Assembly: GCA_036346255.1 (NCBI GenBank)
Contig: CM070624.1
Location: 21,670,626 to 21,734,625, forward strand
Source: Ampelocalamus luodianensis
Taxonomy: Eukaryota > Streptophyta > Magnoliopsida > Poales > Poaceae
Reading direction: 5' to 3'
DNA: 64,000 bases
The notes under the pieces were generated by a model. The model was not told the origin of the DNA. It saw only the letters and a list, made by a program, of their open reading frames with translations, and ran no database searches. Shown here one piece after another: positions 32,706 through 45,585 of this stretch. Within the stretch, counting starts at the first letter, position 1; each line of letters starts with the position of its first letter. The position numbers were made by a program, and so were the translations under genes.

Positions 32706-33131
32706 ATGGCGCCAAGCCCTCGCCCCTTCCCACGGCCACCCCCCCGAGCCGCAACCTTGACCCTCCTCCTTCCCCTCCTCCTCCTCTCCTCCCCGTCTCT
32801 CCCCTCCTCCGCCGCCGCCGCCGACCCCTCTCCACCGCCGTCGGCCCCCGCCCCACTAGACGCGCCGCCGAGGCAGGTCGCGTCTGCCTCCGACCCCTCC
32901 CGCCCGCCGCCGTCGCCGCGCCACCCGCGCCACCACCGGCACCGGCGGCATCGTCCGCCCCCGCCCCCGCCGCCGAGGCGGCGGCTCAACTTCGGCGAGA
33001 GGCTCGGGATCGCCTTCGCGGGCGTCGCCGTGGCAATGCAGGTGGTCCTCGGCGCCTTCCTGGCGCTGCGCGCGTGGCAGCTGCGGCGGCTGGACAAGGC
33101 CGAGGTGTCCTCCTCCACGCCCCTCACCTGA
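32706..33131 (+). CDS. Small proline/histidine-rich secreted or membrane protein
   Basis: An intronless 141-codon gene. I chose the ATG at 32706 (CCCATGGCG context) because a signal-peptide-like hydrophobic stretch follows at once (residues ~17-36, TLLLPLLLLSSPSLPSS). Residues ~40-90 are Pro-, His- and Arg-rich (HPRHHRHRRHRPPPPPPPRR). A single membrane segment (IAFAGVAVAMQVVLGAFLAL, about residues 100-120) is followed by the basic stop-transfer RAWQLRRLDK. This predicts a one- or two-pass membrane protein with a Pro-rich domain in the secretory lumen or apoplast. Upstream are CTCAG and CGCCT short repeats and pyrimidine patches, but no clear TATA box. It has the composition of a grass housekeeping-like gene. 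Function unknown. Confidence 0.7.
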   Translation: MAPSPRPFPRPPPRAATLTLLLPLLLLSSPSLPSSAAAADPSPPPSAPAPLDAPPRQVASASDPSRPPPSPRHPRHHRHRRHRPPPPPPPRRRLNFGERLGIAFAGVAVAMQVVLGAFLALRAWQLRRLDKAEVSSSTPLT

Positions 33132-36100
33132 CCGGAAGGATTTGGCCGCCTTGCTGCTCGTCGCGTTGAGTTCGTCTCGTCAGGTCCGTGGTTTAATTGT
33201 TCGTGATCTGATGCGTGTTGTAAAGGAAGATGCTGCTGTAGCTCTACTTCTTCTCCATTCCATTTTAGACGCCATTCTTTTCGTCTGTGCTCTCGGGGAT
33301 CGAGCACGCGAGCGCTTTGCTGTACCGTGTACAATCTCCTTCTGCCCTGTGCAGGCTCTAGTAGAGAGGCTATGTGATATGAGAGCTATATTACTATGTG
33401 ATCGGTGATCCAGATTGCGAAATGGTGATATGTTCATTCATGTGGGGGTGGGATTGCAATTGCTTACTACTGCTTAGATGGGCGTGAATGTACAAAGTGA
33501 TATCAATTATTGCAGTGCCGCGATCTTATCACTTAAATTTATCACCTGTAGTAGCACTTCTTACGATCAATGTTGCTTCATGTGGGATGATTGAGTCAAC
33601 AATCACACATTTAAGTTGCACTTATGAACCCCGGTCCCTTATCATTTCAAGACTACTGCTCATAGCCACAAGCAACGTGGGTGGATCGGTCCCAATCGCC
33701 ACTTTTCCTTCTAAATTACATAGAAATAGTGTACAATGTCCTATGAATCGTACCTAAACGATGAATCTGGTACATGGAACGCGGCATCAACCCGTGATCC
33801 CTGTGATTATGTCCTGCTAGGATAGCTAAGTGACCAGCAAGCTGATCGTACTTTGTCTTATGTTTCAATCAGGATGAAATTTTCAGAGGTATCAACTACT
33901 TTTTTTAAGGACAATCAACTATCTAGCAAACATAGAAAAGTAACGAGTTTCAGTTATGGATGATATAGATAATACTGCTATTAACACTCAACGACCGAGA
34001 GATAAAGCAGATGGAAGTCTCACTTTGCTTTTTTGTACCAAAAGGCCTAGTGTCTTATGCACTGAATTCCTCGACATGAGATTTTGTGGAAGTAGCACTT
34101 TTGGCTTGTGGTATCTTTGCATTTCAACATGAGATCATATTCTTCCATTTTCATTCAGAAATGGCTGCAAGAAGGATTTTTTTAACTTCCATTTTACAAC
34201 AAGTGAAAATGTCCTAGTGGCATTGACATTATCAAAGGATGTATAGAACAGTGATATCTCTATGCACTTTAATTCTATTCCTGAACCAATCCAAAGGATT
34301 TCCCCCTGTCATATGCTGCGAGGGAACGATTCATTGTTGTCAAATAATGGATCATTTCCTATGGTGGAACCATCTTCCAAGTTTTGTACATTGATATGTC
34401 AATTCTTACAAAGGCGAAAGCAGCAAATATGTTATGGGTAGAAGTATATTTATTTATTTATTGCATGAAGAACTGTATGTACGTCTGCTATCCCCTGCTT
34501 GGTAACGTGTTAAATCCATTTTCATCGGTGCTATTTTCTCCATTACTCACCAGCTGTTCATGTTATCCTAAGCTGTCTACTTCCTCTGTTACCTTCTGGC
34601 AGACATTGCATGTAACTGTGATGCATAAAAGGCGAGTCAATCCAAATTATGCGTCAACAGATAAGAAAACCATCTCTTGCTTATTGCCTTATAGAGAGAA
34701 AAAAGGAGCATAGAAATTAGGGTCAAATGAACTTTGAATATGAAATGGTACAAAAATAATTGATTATGCATCCGAGAGCCGTTGAAATGGATCATCTGCA
34801 TTGAACGAAAAAATACAGAGGATCTACAGTAGCACTAGGGCATTGTCTCTGAGGTTGGATCTACAGAACCCAACGGAGTGCACAGGACATCGGATTCAAA
34901 AATCTTTTTTCTTTGGATATAACCATACATATATATATATATATAGTGTAGACACCTCTAACTTAACATGAGAGGACATCCTAAACCGTAGCACAGCCGA
35001 ACGTGGTCTATCTTGTGACCCAGATGGCTTTTGGGGCAGTAGAAGCACATGTAATGAGAACCTTTGGTTATTTTTGTTCTAAATCTGCTACAAACCGTCT
35101 CCACTCTTGATCTAGCGCTATAGTAAGGGAACGGTAAGATTACTGCAATATTGTTTGGTACGTAAATATTTATTTTTTCTACAGCACTTTGCTACAGTAG
35201 ACAACGGAGTACTATTCACACTGCTAGCAGCAGTGTTCGCTGTTGTTGTTACAGAGAATCCGGTCCGTAGTGTTATATATATGCATGTGTTCTGATTTGC
35301 ATCTTGACAACAACTCCGATCTTATTTTAGTGCTCAGATCCAAACCCTGAAGGACTTGACAGTGGAAATGTGGGACCGACCTTGAAGGAGCAGCTGTCTG
35401 CTGAAAGGCAACATGCGGAATGTTCTTAACTTGATATTTGAATTCTGACAAGTTTATGTATTTTTTTTAGAGATGTGAATTTTGATCCCTCTAGTTTAAA
35501 TAAGGATGTGCGTAGCCTGTCTAATAAACCAATTTATTAAGCTTATAGCTTATAAACTCAACGAAGTGATGAACAGCTTATTATGTAGCCATGTGCCACA
35601 GATGACGTTTGACTTTTAATATGTAAATCAACGTTGACTCGCAATCCCATAAGACATCCGTTGTAGCCTCAGCTTCACAGCAAACTTATCCCTTGTAGCT
35701 TCCTCTTCACAGCAAACTTAACTCAGATCTAAAAGTAAGATGGTTAGCTACTAAATCCTCTTCCCTATACTCCTATAAAACCCAATTTGTTTGGAGGCGA
35801 GCCGTTTTTTTTTGTACAGCTATGAGATTGTTCTTCTCTTTTACATAATTGTGACCTTCCATTCACGTTTCTTCTGTTATAATTGGCCATACGAGTGTTA
35901 AGGCTCATTCACTCCTAAAATTTCAAGGCATGTGTGGTTTAGTTTTATATTGACTAGCAAGTGATGGGGAGTAATTTATAAGGTAGAGTTCTTACCACCC
36001 TTAAAATATGTGACACATGGTATAAGGTGACATGAGGAGGACTATAACTAAAATCACACACACACGTATGCACACTCTCTCTACCCTGGTTGAATTACAT

Positions 36101-36802
36101 TGGTCGGAGCTGAAGACCAGTGTGGACGGAATATAGTGGTCGAAACCATAGACTAGTGTGGTCGGAATGCAGTGGTCGAAATACACTGGTCGGAGTTGCA
36201 GACTAGTGTGGTAAAAAAACATTGGTCAGAGCCGTAGACCAGGTGTAGTCAGGAGCTGACAAACACTACGTAATTACCATTAATTGAGTTTGAATTAGCA
36301 GTTACCAGCGATTTAATATGGGCTTTATCAGGCAGTTACTATAGAGTATTGTCTCAAACTTAAAAGGTTCTGGAGACGTCCAAACCAAAGAACAATTGAG
36401 AATTTCTCCCATTCTTCTACTTCCTCTCTGTTCAACTATGCTGGTGTGTTGTGCTGTCAAACAAAACCATCCATTTTCCTTTCTCCTCAGCGTGCACCAG
36501 GAAGGAGGGTGAGCTGGTATCTCCGAACTATTGTCACAGAGCTCACCTGCACGGGGCGACAATAAGGTTTCTAGGCAGCGTATTTGCGCGACCGCTCGAT
36601 TCGCTGCTTCATCTACGTTCTGCACTGCAACAAGTCTATGTTGCTTCCTGTTCTACATCAAGCCCTACTGTAAGTTTTGTTTGAGCGACCATACTACTCT
36701 GTTATAATCCAATTATCGTGTACGTTTAAAAGTACAATGTGTTGCCTGCTGTTAGTATTGCTTCATGTATCTCTAGTTTTCTGTTATCTTTGTCTCATAA
36801 TA
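33132..36802. other. Intergenic DNA, no gene seen
   Basis: It begins with the 3' untranslated region of the small gene. The rest is AT-rich without supportable coding exons. It contains a (TA)n run at about 34928-34946, a (CA)n run at about 36054-36065 and an imperfect tandem array at 36098-36250. No TIR element with both ends could be recognised. Confidence 0.5.
36098..36250. repeat. Imperfect tandem repeat (AGACTAGTGTGGTCGGA)
   Basis: Four or five units of roughly 35-40 bp share TGGTCGGAGYTG, AGACTAGTGTGG and AGTGGTCGAAA. It lies just before the GC-rich block and is not part of a recognised transposon. Confidence 0.65.
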
Positions 36803-37405
36803 AAATCTCTACTACTTAAAAATTAGAATTGGTGGTCGTCCGTCCTCCCCACCCTCTTCGGCATCCGTTGGATCGACGATCAGGACACTGACGGCCCAGA
36901 TCACGTCGCGCAGACAACAGCAACCCTAGCGTCTCCTATGCCCACGTCCGCCTTCCACTCACATGCGCCTCCCACTCACGTGCCCCACCCGCACCGCCCG
37001 CGTCCCACTCTCCTCTCCGTCCCCGCCTCCACCCCCTCTCTTCTCCTCGCGTCTCCGCCCCTCCCCCGTCACCGCCACCCCCTCTCCTCCTCTCATCTCA
37101 CGTCGCCACGCCCTAGATTCACGACACCATTCCCTCTCACATCCGATGCCGGAATCACACCCTGGATGTCGCCGCCCTCCCTCCCTCTCCTCTCTCTCAC
37201 GCTCCCCACCCGCACTGCTCACCTCCCACTCTCCTGTCTGCCCCCGTCTTTGCCGCTCCCTCGCCACCACTGCACCCTTGCCTCCTCTCATTTGTGCCGC
37301 TGTCGGATCCCACGCCGCCAAGCCCAAGGACGGTGAGAGAGGAAGACGACGACGATGGTGCACCTAGGGAAAGGTTGGATCCAGCAACAGCATGCTCGGG
37401 GATGG
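36803..37405. other. GC-rich gene-like block, possible Helitron left end
   Basis: TCTCTACTACTTAAAAA at 36803, preceded by AAA, resembles the 5' terminus of many rice Helitrons (TC start inside an A|T site; recollection). The DNA behind it changes abruptly to GC-rich sequence with CCGTTGGATCGACGATC, promoter-like CACGTCGC and Pro/Ser-rich open frames on both strands. No matching hairpin-plus-CTRR 3' terminus was found, so the Helitron reading is a guess. Confidence 0.25.
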
Positions 37406-37797
37406 TGTAAGGTCGAGGAGGACGACTAGAGGGGGTGAATAGTATTTTCTAAAAATCTCTAAGGTTAAAACCGATTTCTAATGCGGAAGCGAAAGTCAAT
37501 TCAATTTTGAACAATTAAAACCTAAAGATTCTAGTTTCCCGTAAGTGCACCAATACGCTAAGTCTAAGTCAAGGTTTACAATCTTAGTTTGACATTCAAT
37601 CAATTTAATTCTAGGAATATAAATTACACAAAGTAAATCACAAGAGAGCAAACCACAATGGCACAAGGATGTTTTACCGTGGTGTTCGGAGACTTGCCGA
37701 TCTCCCATAATCCACGTTGTGGTAAGCCCAAACGAATTAGATCGGCTCCACAAATTAAGCCAACACCTCCGAGGTAAGCCCAAATAAATTGGACCGG

Positions 37798-39917
37798 TGA
37801 AGAATCTAGACACACCATTAGTTAATAGAGTATTTTGGTAATTAATGATAGTCATCATGTGGACTAACATTTTTCATGAGTTGGTGAAACAAGTTGAGTC
37901 CCATAATGATGAAGACTTTGGGTGGCATCGTGAGTTGATTGTCATCAAGTCAAGATTCGGGATGAAAGATGTCATCATGTGTTGATGAGCATCAAGACAA
38001 GATCCCGAAGTAAAGAAAATCATCATGTGTTGATGATATTCAAGATAAGATCCCGAAGTGAAAAAAGTTCGTCATGTGTTGATGATATTCAAGTCAAGAA
38101 TCCGAAGTAAAAAAAATAATCATGTGTTGATGATATTCAAGACAAGATCCTAAAGTAAAGAAGATCATCATGTGTTAATGATATTCAAGTTAAGAATTTA
38201 GAGTAAAGAAAATCATCAAATCAAGAACCCAGACTTGGAGTGCAGATGTTCGTCGTCAAGTGATCACTCCAAGATGGACGCTCTAGGCAAAGGTACGACT
38301 AGCATAGTCTAAGGATGTGTTCCTAGTCTTTTACTGGTCTTGGTGTTTGGTTGGAAGATCAAATTGCTAGTATAGGTTGTCGTACTATTAAGATGGGTCT
38401 TGTCTGATAGTTTGAGTCTTATCATGTGTTCATAGTTCAATTCCTCTAGCTCATCTAGGCATAATGCTATTGTTTACGAATATGTTTTGCAAATAGTTAA
38501 AGCTCATGCATTAACTCTTTGTAGCATGAGACTATAATTTACAAATGTATTTTGCAAATGGTTGAAGTACATACACCTACTCCTTGTGGCATGATACTAA
38601 AATGTGCAAATGTGTTTTAAAAATTGTTAAAGTTCATTCATCATTCTTTGGCATGGTCTGAGATTGCTAGTTGCTCTTTTCTTGGACTTAGGCCTTGTGT
38701 TGGCTCTTTGGAGTTGTGTTTCTTGATTTGATCAAATATGTTTGAGATCAGTCAAACAGATGGGTTGTGTAGCCATCTGAATAAGCTTTCCATAGAGCCT
38801 AAGATCACTCAATTCCGACATCAGAGTCAAAAGTTATGATCATTTTTCCGAGTGTCGCATGTGCTAAAATTAGTCCACGGACTGACAGGAAGTCCGGTCT
38901 AACCGCCCTTATAAGGCTGGCCAACCTTTTTCAGAGGGCATGTTTTTTAGTTTTCTTCCTCTTGGAAGTCCGGTTAGCCCAGACCCTGTGAGAGAGGACT
39001 GACCGGGAATTGTCTGTAACGACTAGTTTTATAGCTGTTGCATTGTAGCTCGGTCTCACTGACCGTTGGTTGGCAGTCAGACCGGGTTTCGCTATTTTTG
39101 GCCCTTTTAGCCTCCAACAGTTAGTTTTTGGTGTGTGGGCTATAAATACCCTCCATAGTCGGTTGGAAGGCAACTCTTGGCATCCCATTTCACTCTCTTG
39201 AGCTAGTGTGAGATTCACCTCTCTATTGTGTATGTGTTGCACCTTGTGTGCAAAAGGAGAGGTTCTAGTTGCATATGTTGCAACTAGAATTGGATTGAGT
39301 ATCGAATTGTGCATGTCTTGCACTTGGTGAGAATCAAGCAAGAGGCTTGACTTATTACTCTTGGTGTTGCCGACACCTAGATGGCGTAGAGGTGTCGTGG
39401 TCCGGTGATCTTCTCAAAAAGCTTGTGAGAAGACTCGGCGTGTTGTGAGTAGTTTGGTGCTCGTCATCTCTAGAGTGGATGGAGAGCAACCCCGAGTGGA
39501 TCGAGATGTTCATTCAAGTTGTGAGTCAGTTCAATTCGTTTGGGTTACCTCAGAGGTGTTGGCTTAATTCGTGGAGCCAGTCCAATTCATTTAGGCTTAC
39601 CTCAACGTGGATTAGGGGAGACAGACAAGTCTCCAAATACCACGGTAAAACATCTTTGTGTCATTGTGGCTTGCTTTCTTGTGATTTACTTTGTGCAATT
39701 TACATTCCTAGAATTAAATTGATTGCATGTCAAACTAGGATTGCAAACCTTAACTTAGACTTAGGGTGTTAGTGCACTTAAGGGAAACTAGAATCTTTAT
39801 GTTTTAATTGTGTAAATCCAAATTGACTTTCGCTTCGGTGTTAGACATCGATTTTAGCTTTAGAGATTTTTAAGAAAAGACTATTCACCCTCTCTAGTCT
39901 GCCTCCTCGATCTTACA
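37798..39917. mobile_element. Solo LTR G, same family as F, inverted inside it
   Basis: Starts TGAAGAATCTAGAC and ends CGATCTTACA, which are the reverse complements of the ends of F. Flanks are ACCGG (37793-37797) and ACCGA (39918-39922), a duplication with one mismatch. Its content is the inverted copy of F throughout, for example the TTATGATC near 38830 against the inverted counterpart near 40620. The pair forms inverted arms of about 0.4 kb and 1.7 kb. Confidence 0.8.
37945..38222. repeat. 47-bp tandem array in LTR G
   Basis: Six imperfect units each contain CATCATGTGTTGATGATATT, then CAAGACAAGATCCCGAAGTA. The inverted partner array in F is at about 41210-41420 and has fewer units, so copy number changed after F and G separated. 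Confidence 0.8.
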
Positions 39918-42900
39918 ACCGACTTACAGCTTGAACCAACACCTCGATTCACTTAGAGTTGCTCCTCCACTCTGGAGATGGCAAGCACCAAACCACTCAC
40001 AACACGTCAGACCTTCTCACAAGCTTCTTGAGAAGATCATCGAACCATGACGCCTTCACGCCGTCTAGGGTCGACAAACACCAAGAGTAATAAGCCAAGC
40101 CTTTTGCTTGACTCTTATCAACTGCAACACATGCACAATTGGATGCTCAATCCAATTCTAGTTGCAACACATGCCACTAAAACCCCTCTCTTTGCTCACA
40201 AGGTGCAACACATGCACAATTGAGAGGAGAAACTCACACTAGCTCAAGAGAGTGAAATAGGATGCCAAGAGTTGCCTCCCAACCGGCCATGGTGGGTATT
40301 TATAGCCCACACACAAAAAAACTAGCCGTTGGAGGCTAAAATGGCTAAAAACAGCGAAACTCAGTCTGACCGCTAACCAACGGCTGGTCAGACCGAGTTA
40401 CAGTGCAACAGCTATAAAACTACCCGTTACAGACAATTCTCGGTCAGACCTCCCTCATAGGGTCCGGTCTGACCGGACCCTCGGTCAGTTTGGACCGATC
40501 AGACCAGACTTCCAGGAGGAAGAAAACTAAAAAAAATGCCCTCTGGAAAAGGCTGACCGACCTTATAAGGGTGGTCAGTCCAGGCCTGAATTTCATCAGA
40601 GACGACACTCGGCAAAACAGTCATAACTTTTGACTCTGATGTCAGAATTGAGTGATCTTAGGCTCTATGAAAAGCTTATACAAAGGGTTACACAATCATC
40701 TATTTGATTAATCTCAAACACATTTGATCAGATCAAGAATCACAACTCTAAAGAGCCAACACATGGCCTAAGTCCAAGAAAAGAGCAACAAGCAATCTTA
40801 AACCATGCCAAGGAATGATGCATGAAATTCAATAATTTACAAAACACATTTGCAAACTTTAGTATCATTCCACAAGGAGTAGATGCATGGACTTCAACTA
40901 TTTGCAAAATACATTTATAAATTATAGTCTCATGATACAAAGAGTTAATGCATGAATTTCAACTATTTGCAAAACACATTAGCAAACAATGACATCATGC
41001 CTAGAAGAGTTAGAGCAAGCGGAATTGAGCTATCAACATATGATGAGACTCATGCTACTAGACAAGACCTCTCTTAATTGTACGACAATCTATACTAGCA
41101 ATCCAGTCTTCTAACCAAACATCGAGACCGATAAAAGACTAGAGCACATCCTTAGCCTATGCTAGTCATACCTTTGCCTTGAACATCCATCTTGGAGTGA
41201 TCACTTGATAACGAATATCCTCACTCTAAGTTCGGGTTCTTGACTTGATAATCATCAACACATGATGCTTTTCTTTACTCTAAGTTCTTAACTTAAATAT
41301 CATTAACACGTGATGATCTTCTTCACTTCGAGATCTTGTCTTGAATATCATCAACACATAATGATTTTCTTTACTTCGGGATCTTGTCTTGATGCTCATC
41401 AACATATAATGACATCCTTTATCCCGAATCTTGACTTGATGATAATCAACTCACGATACCACCTAAAGTCTTTATCATCATGGGACTCAACCTGTTTCAC
41501 CAACTCATGAAAAATGTTAGTCCAAATGACGATTATCATTAATTACCAAAATACTTCATTAACTCATAATAGTTGGTCTAGATTCTTCAGATGGCTAGAT
41601 CCCGTGGTGCCAAGCTGGCATGCCCTCGCCAATTGGCTTTCCTCCCCCGTTTTGGCCTCGATTGTGATCTACATCTTTGTCCACCTGCTCTTCTCCTTCG
41701 ACAGCGGCTCCCACAACACCGCCATGCTACGATGCTGGCGCCCTTAGCATCACGGTGACGATGACCATTGTAAGCTTCTCAACTCCAACCGTAAGCACTA
41801 GCTAAAGGGTCCTCCCGTTCCCATGCTCTGTCAACTCTCTTGCCAACCGCCCAACTCAATTATGGCAAATGTGCAATGGTTCCAATCAAGGAATGAACAT
41901 GCCAGGGGGAGGAGAGATGGCGTCGAGGACGGTGTCCAAGGACATCATCACGCTGCGGGGCTCCGCCTTCATCGTCAGCGAGTTCTTTGGTACGTATGCG
42001 CTACCCCCTCCACCTCCCTAATCGTCATCCGATAGGTGTTTGATGGAATGCTTCTGCGCGATAGGTGTTTGATGGAATGCTTCGATCGCATGTTACGTGG
42101 CGAACAGGTGCGTGGGCCAGGAATGGCGATGGAGTCGAGTGTTAATTTCCTTTGAAATGGATTGGTGAAAAGTAACCAGGTTTGATTGATTTTTGTTTTT
42201 GTGTTTGGTCTGTGTGGTTGCAGCATCCTGTACAACCGCCGAGTGTACCTGGAGGAGAGATTTGCTAAGGTGAAGAAGTACGGGCTCACCATGTTGCTCA
42301 TGCAGGGCAATGGGGTCAAGGCCTTCATTGCCAGCATCACCTCCCAGCTCTTAGCTTTGTTCCCATCAAGATCTCCCTCTCCTCCTCAGTTGCTGCACCG
42401 GTTGCAGATTGCAATTAGCTCACTATGCTGCTTATGCATTGATTTGTTGTGTGGCTGAAAACTGCAGAGTGGCTCGAGGTCAGGAAGCTCCAGAGGATTG
42501 TGTAACAGCCCAAATTTCAATTTCAGTAAAATTTAAAAGTTTATTTATGTTTGTGGTTTTCCCTGAATTTTCAAAAGCTTTTTATAAATATTTTAAAGCT
42601 AAAACAAATTTATTAGCAAAATTAAAAACCAACATAAAGTTGGAAATAATTTTATTAAGTCCAGAATGAGTATGGGAATTTCTGTGAATTTTTCCATAAT
42701 TTTTGGAAGTATTTTGCTATTTTCTAAAGCTATTATGAATTAACAGAATTAAAAAAAATAGAAAAGCAAAAGAAAATCCTCTAACAGTGTTTGGGCCGAA
42801 ACCCAAAGGCTCCGGCCCAAATTCCCTCCCGTGCGCGGCCCGCTCAGCCCAGCCGCTCGCACCCTCTCTCTCACCTCCTCATCCACCGTTGGATCTTAAT

Positions 42901-45585
42901 CCAACGCTCACGCCACGCACACGCACCCCTTCCGAACTCCACCGCTCGATCGTGCACCGACGGTCAAGATCTTGTTTAACCACCGCACGGTCCGAATATC
43001 CTCAACAATATGAGCCGTGCGATCTTGATCTAACGGCAAGATCTTCGTGCATCCGGAGACTTAAAACCTTCTAATCTAAACCCTTCAATCTAAATCCTCG
43101 GCGAGATTCCTCCACGCTCTTCCACTCTCGGTTAGCCTCAACCGTTGGATCAAATCCAACGGCCGTTTCTTCTTCTTCCTCGCCTTCTCCTTCTCGCGCC
43201 GCAGCGGTGCGCGCCATTGCCGCGCGCGAGCTCCTCATGCGACCTAATCCCAACCGCCCGACTTTCCGCGTCGTGCGCACGAGGCCGAACCGATCGCGCA
43301 CACGATCCCCACCTCCTTCCTTCTTCTCCGCACCGGTTCGCCCACAACACCGCAGCGCCGCGCCGATCCCCACCTCCTCCACGCCGCTCCGAACACCGGC
43401 GCCTATAAAGGACGGCCGCACGCATTCCTTCACCGGCCAACGCCATCATCCACTTCTCCTTTCCTCCTTCGTGCTCACCGAATTTGAGATTGAAGCTCTT
43501 GGTAAAACTTCATTCTTCATCTTCCCCGGCGCCGTCAAGCCAGCTCCGGCCACCCCGACCACATCCTCGTCATCGCATCATCGCCGCGAAGCTCGGGCAC
43601 GCACCCACGTCACCGGAGGATCATCGGAGTCGCTACTTCACCGGAGCCGAGCAAACGCCGCCGCCGAACCTCGTCGCCGACGACCAAAACGCCCGTTCGC
43701 GCCCCAGGTAGTGCATCGGGATCCCGCATCGCCTCTTTCTTTTAGTACCACCCACTCGCGGGAGCGCCGCAACGCCGGCAAGCTCGCCGCGAGGCACTTT
43801 CACCGTCGGTGGCGTGGCCTTGCCACCTCGGCGCCACCTCACCTCGCGCTTGCGTGTCGCCCATGTGGCACGGTCGTGCGCCACGCTGCCTTCGCGTGGC
43901 TTGGTCCACCGCGCGATCTTCCAAGGTTCATCGGACTTGGTCCACATGAGCCGAGTCAGCGACTCATGGGGCTCACTGTCGAATACTTTTAAATCTTTTA
44001 TTTTCCGAAATCATGTAGCTGATGTAATCATTGCGCAATAAATGGATTTTCGTGGGAAAATAATGCAAATTCAATAAAATTTCAGATTTAGATATAAACT
44101 TCAAAAATTCATAACTTTTGCATATGAACTCCAAATTGAGTGATTCAAATTGCAAAATTTATATAAAATTATAATCTAGCTAACTAAACCAAAATATTTC
44201 AGTTTGGAGTTAATTTGAGCTATGTTTTGAATTTATTTGAATTTGCATATTGAATTTGTCGTATTTTCACGTATAGAATTCGACGACTCAGGAGAGTTCG
44301 ATCAATCAAGATTTAGAATTCCAAGACATCGAACAAGGCAAGTTACACCATTGACCATATTGCCCTATTATTTTAAGTTATTTTCAGTTTTAAATTCCTT
44401 ATTGCATGCATATGTTGTTATAAATATTTTAATATCTGTTTTACATATAGTTAATTCCATATGTTATTGTATGGCCAAATTTGAATGTTGTATCGACTAC
44501 CTTGATACCATAGGCAAGATATTACCAAAATTCAAATATATGCTTAGCCAAGCTTAGTCCACATTTACGTAATTTGGGAGGTTTACACGATTTCTACAAA
44601 TTGTTTTCAAACTTGACATTGTGGTATTGTCTTACCACATGAGTTTAAAAATGAAGTTTTTATTCAAAATAAAACCAAAATGGGTTTGGACACAGGCGAA
44701 ATGGTCGGTATGGTGGGTGCAGTTTATGCAGGTTTGATCTGTTAAGATCAAGGCCCATGGGTTGTAGGAATGACGCCCAAGTCAATTGAGGACCGGTCTT
44801 TGAGCCGCTTATTGCTATGCCATAACGTACCACCACATGTCTGTATGGGCGGGATTTGGCTAACTAATTTGTGATGTCCTAGTATATTTATGTCATGTGA
44901 TTTTGTGGGTGTCGGTTAGGCGTTTTATTCCCACTTGGCGCAATAGGGGCTTAGGAGGACAGTCGATCAAAGGGCGAAACCTTAGCGGGCATGAATGTAC
45001 TAGGATAAAACATTGTAAAGGTCTCATGGTAATTGCTCACCACACGCCTACGGAGCGTGAATTGGCGACATAACGAGCATGTCACCTCATGTGGGTAAAG
45101 TTGTACCAACTCTGCGAGTAGAAACTATTCGAATAGCGCGTCATGATCATGGACATGCTAGCGGGGCCACTTAAAGTTAAATTATTTTTGGTTTTTAAAT
45201 GCTTTATTAAATGTTGAGGATGGCTAATCCTTATGAAAATTTGGGCGGGAAGCCAAGTGTTAGGAGGGGATCCTTCACTTTATCCTTGGAGGTTATCCAC
45301 ATTATATCATGGTCATTTCAAAATATGATTTTATTCAAAGTATAAAATTGCCTTAGAAACTACTATGCCTATTCAAACTGAAAATGCTGTTTATGCAAAA
45401 CAACCCCTGCCATACTCACTTGTTTCCTGATGCATGCATTTAAATTCAATATTGGGTGTGACTTGCGAGCACGGTAGTAGTGCTCACTCTTGCTGAATAA
45501 ATCTTATTCAGGAGAAGACTGCTATCTTGACGGTGAGGACCCGGACGAGTAGGCCTTCTGACCCAGACGATTGTCTGTGGCGCAT

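Larger units (their letters stand above)
37406..41589. mobile_element. Solo LTR F (about 2.1 kb), split by LTR G
   Basis: Starts TGTAAGGTCGAGG, ends CTAGATTCTTCA, and is flanked by exact GATGG copies at 37401-37405 and 41590-41594. Its own sequence is 37406-37797 plus about 39923-41589. TG...CA ends and a 5-bp duplication identify an LTR. No internal domain is present, so it is a solo LTR and its reading direction is unknown. It contains AGAGGGGGTGAATAG near one end and the 47-bp repeat array at about 41210-41420. Confidence 0.83.
37355..41747 (+). pseudogene. 67-codon membrane-segment ORF split by nested LTRs
   Basis: An ATG at 37355 (MVHLGKGWIQQQHARGW, 17 codons) runs exactly to the end of the left target duplication. 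After the solo LTR and its second GATGG (41590-41594), the same frame continues at 41595 with LDPVVPSWHALANWL, then a hydrophobic segment (ASIVIYIFVHLLFSF), to TAG at 41745-41747. The frame is thus preserved across the insertion site. I do not recognise the protein. The hydrophobic stretch suggests a membrane segment. It may be a real small gene or a captured fragment; 170 bp downstream the MAD2 fragment begins. Confidence 0.45.
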
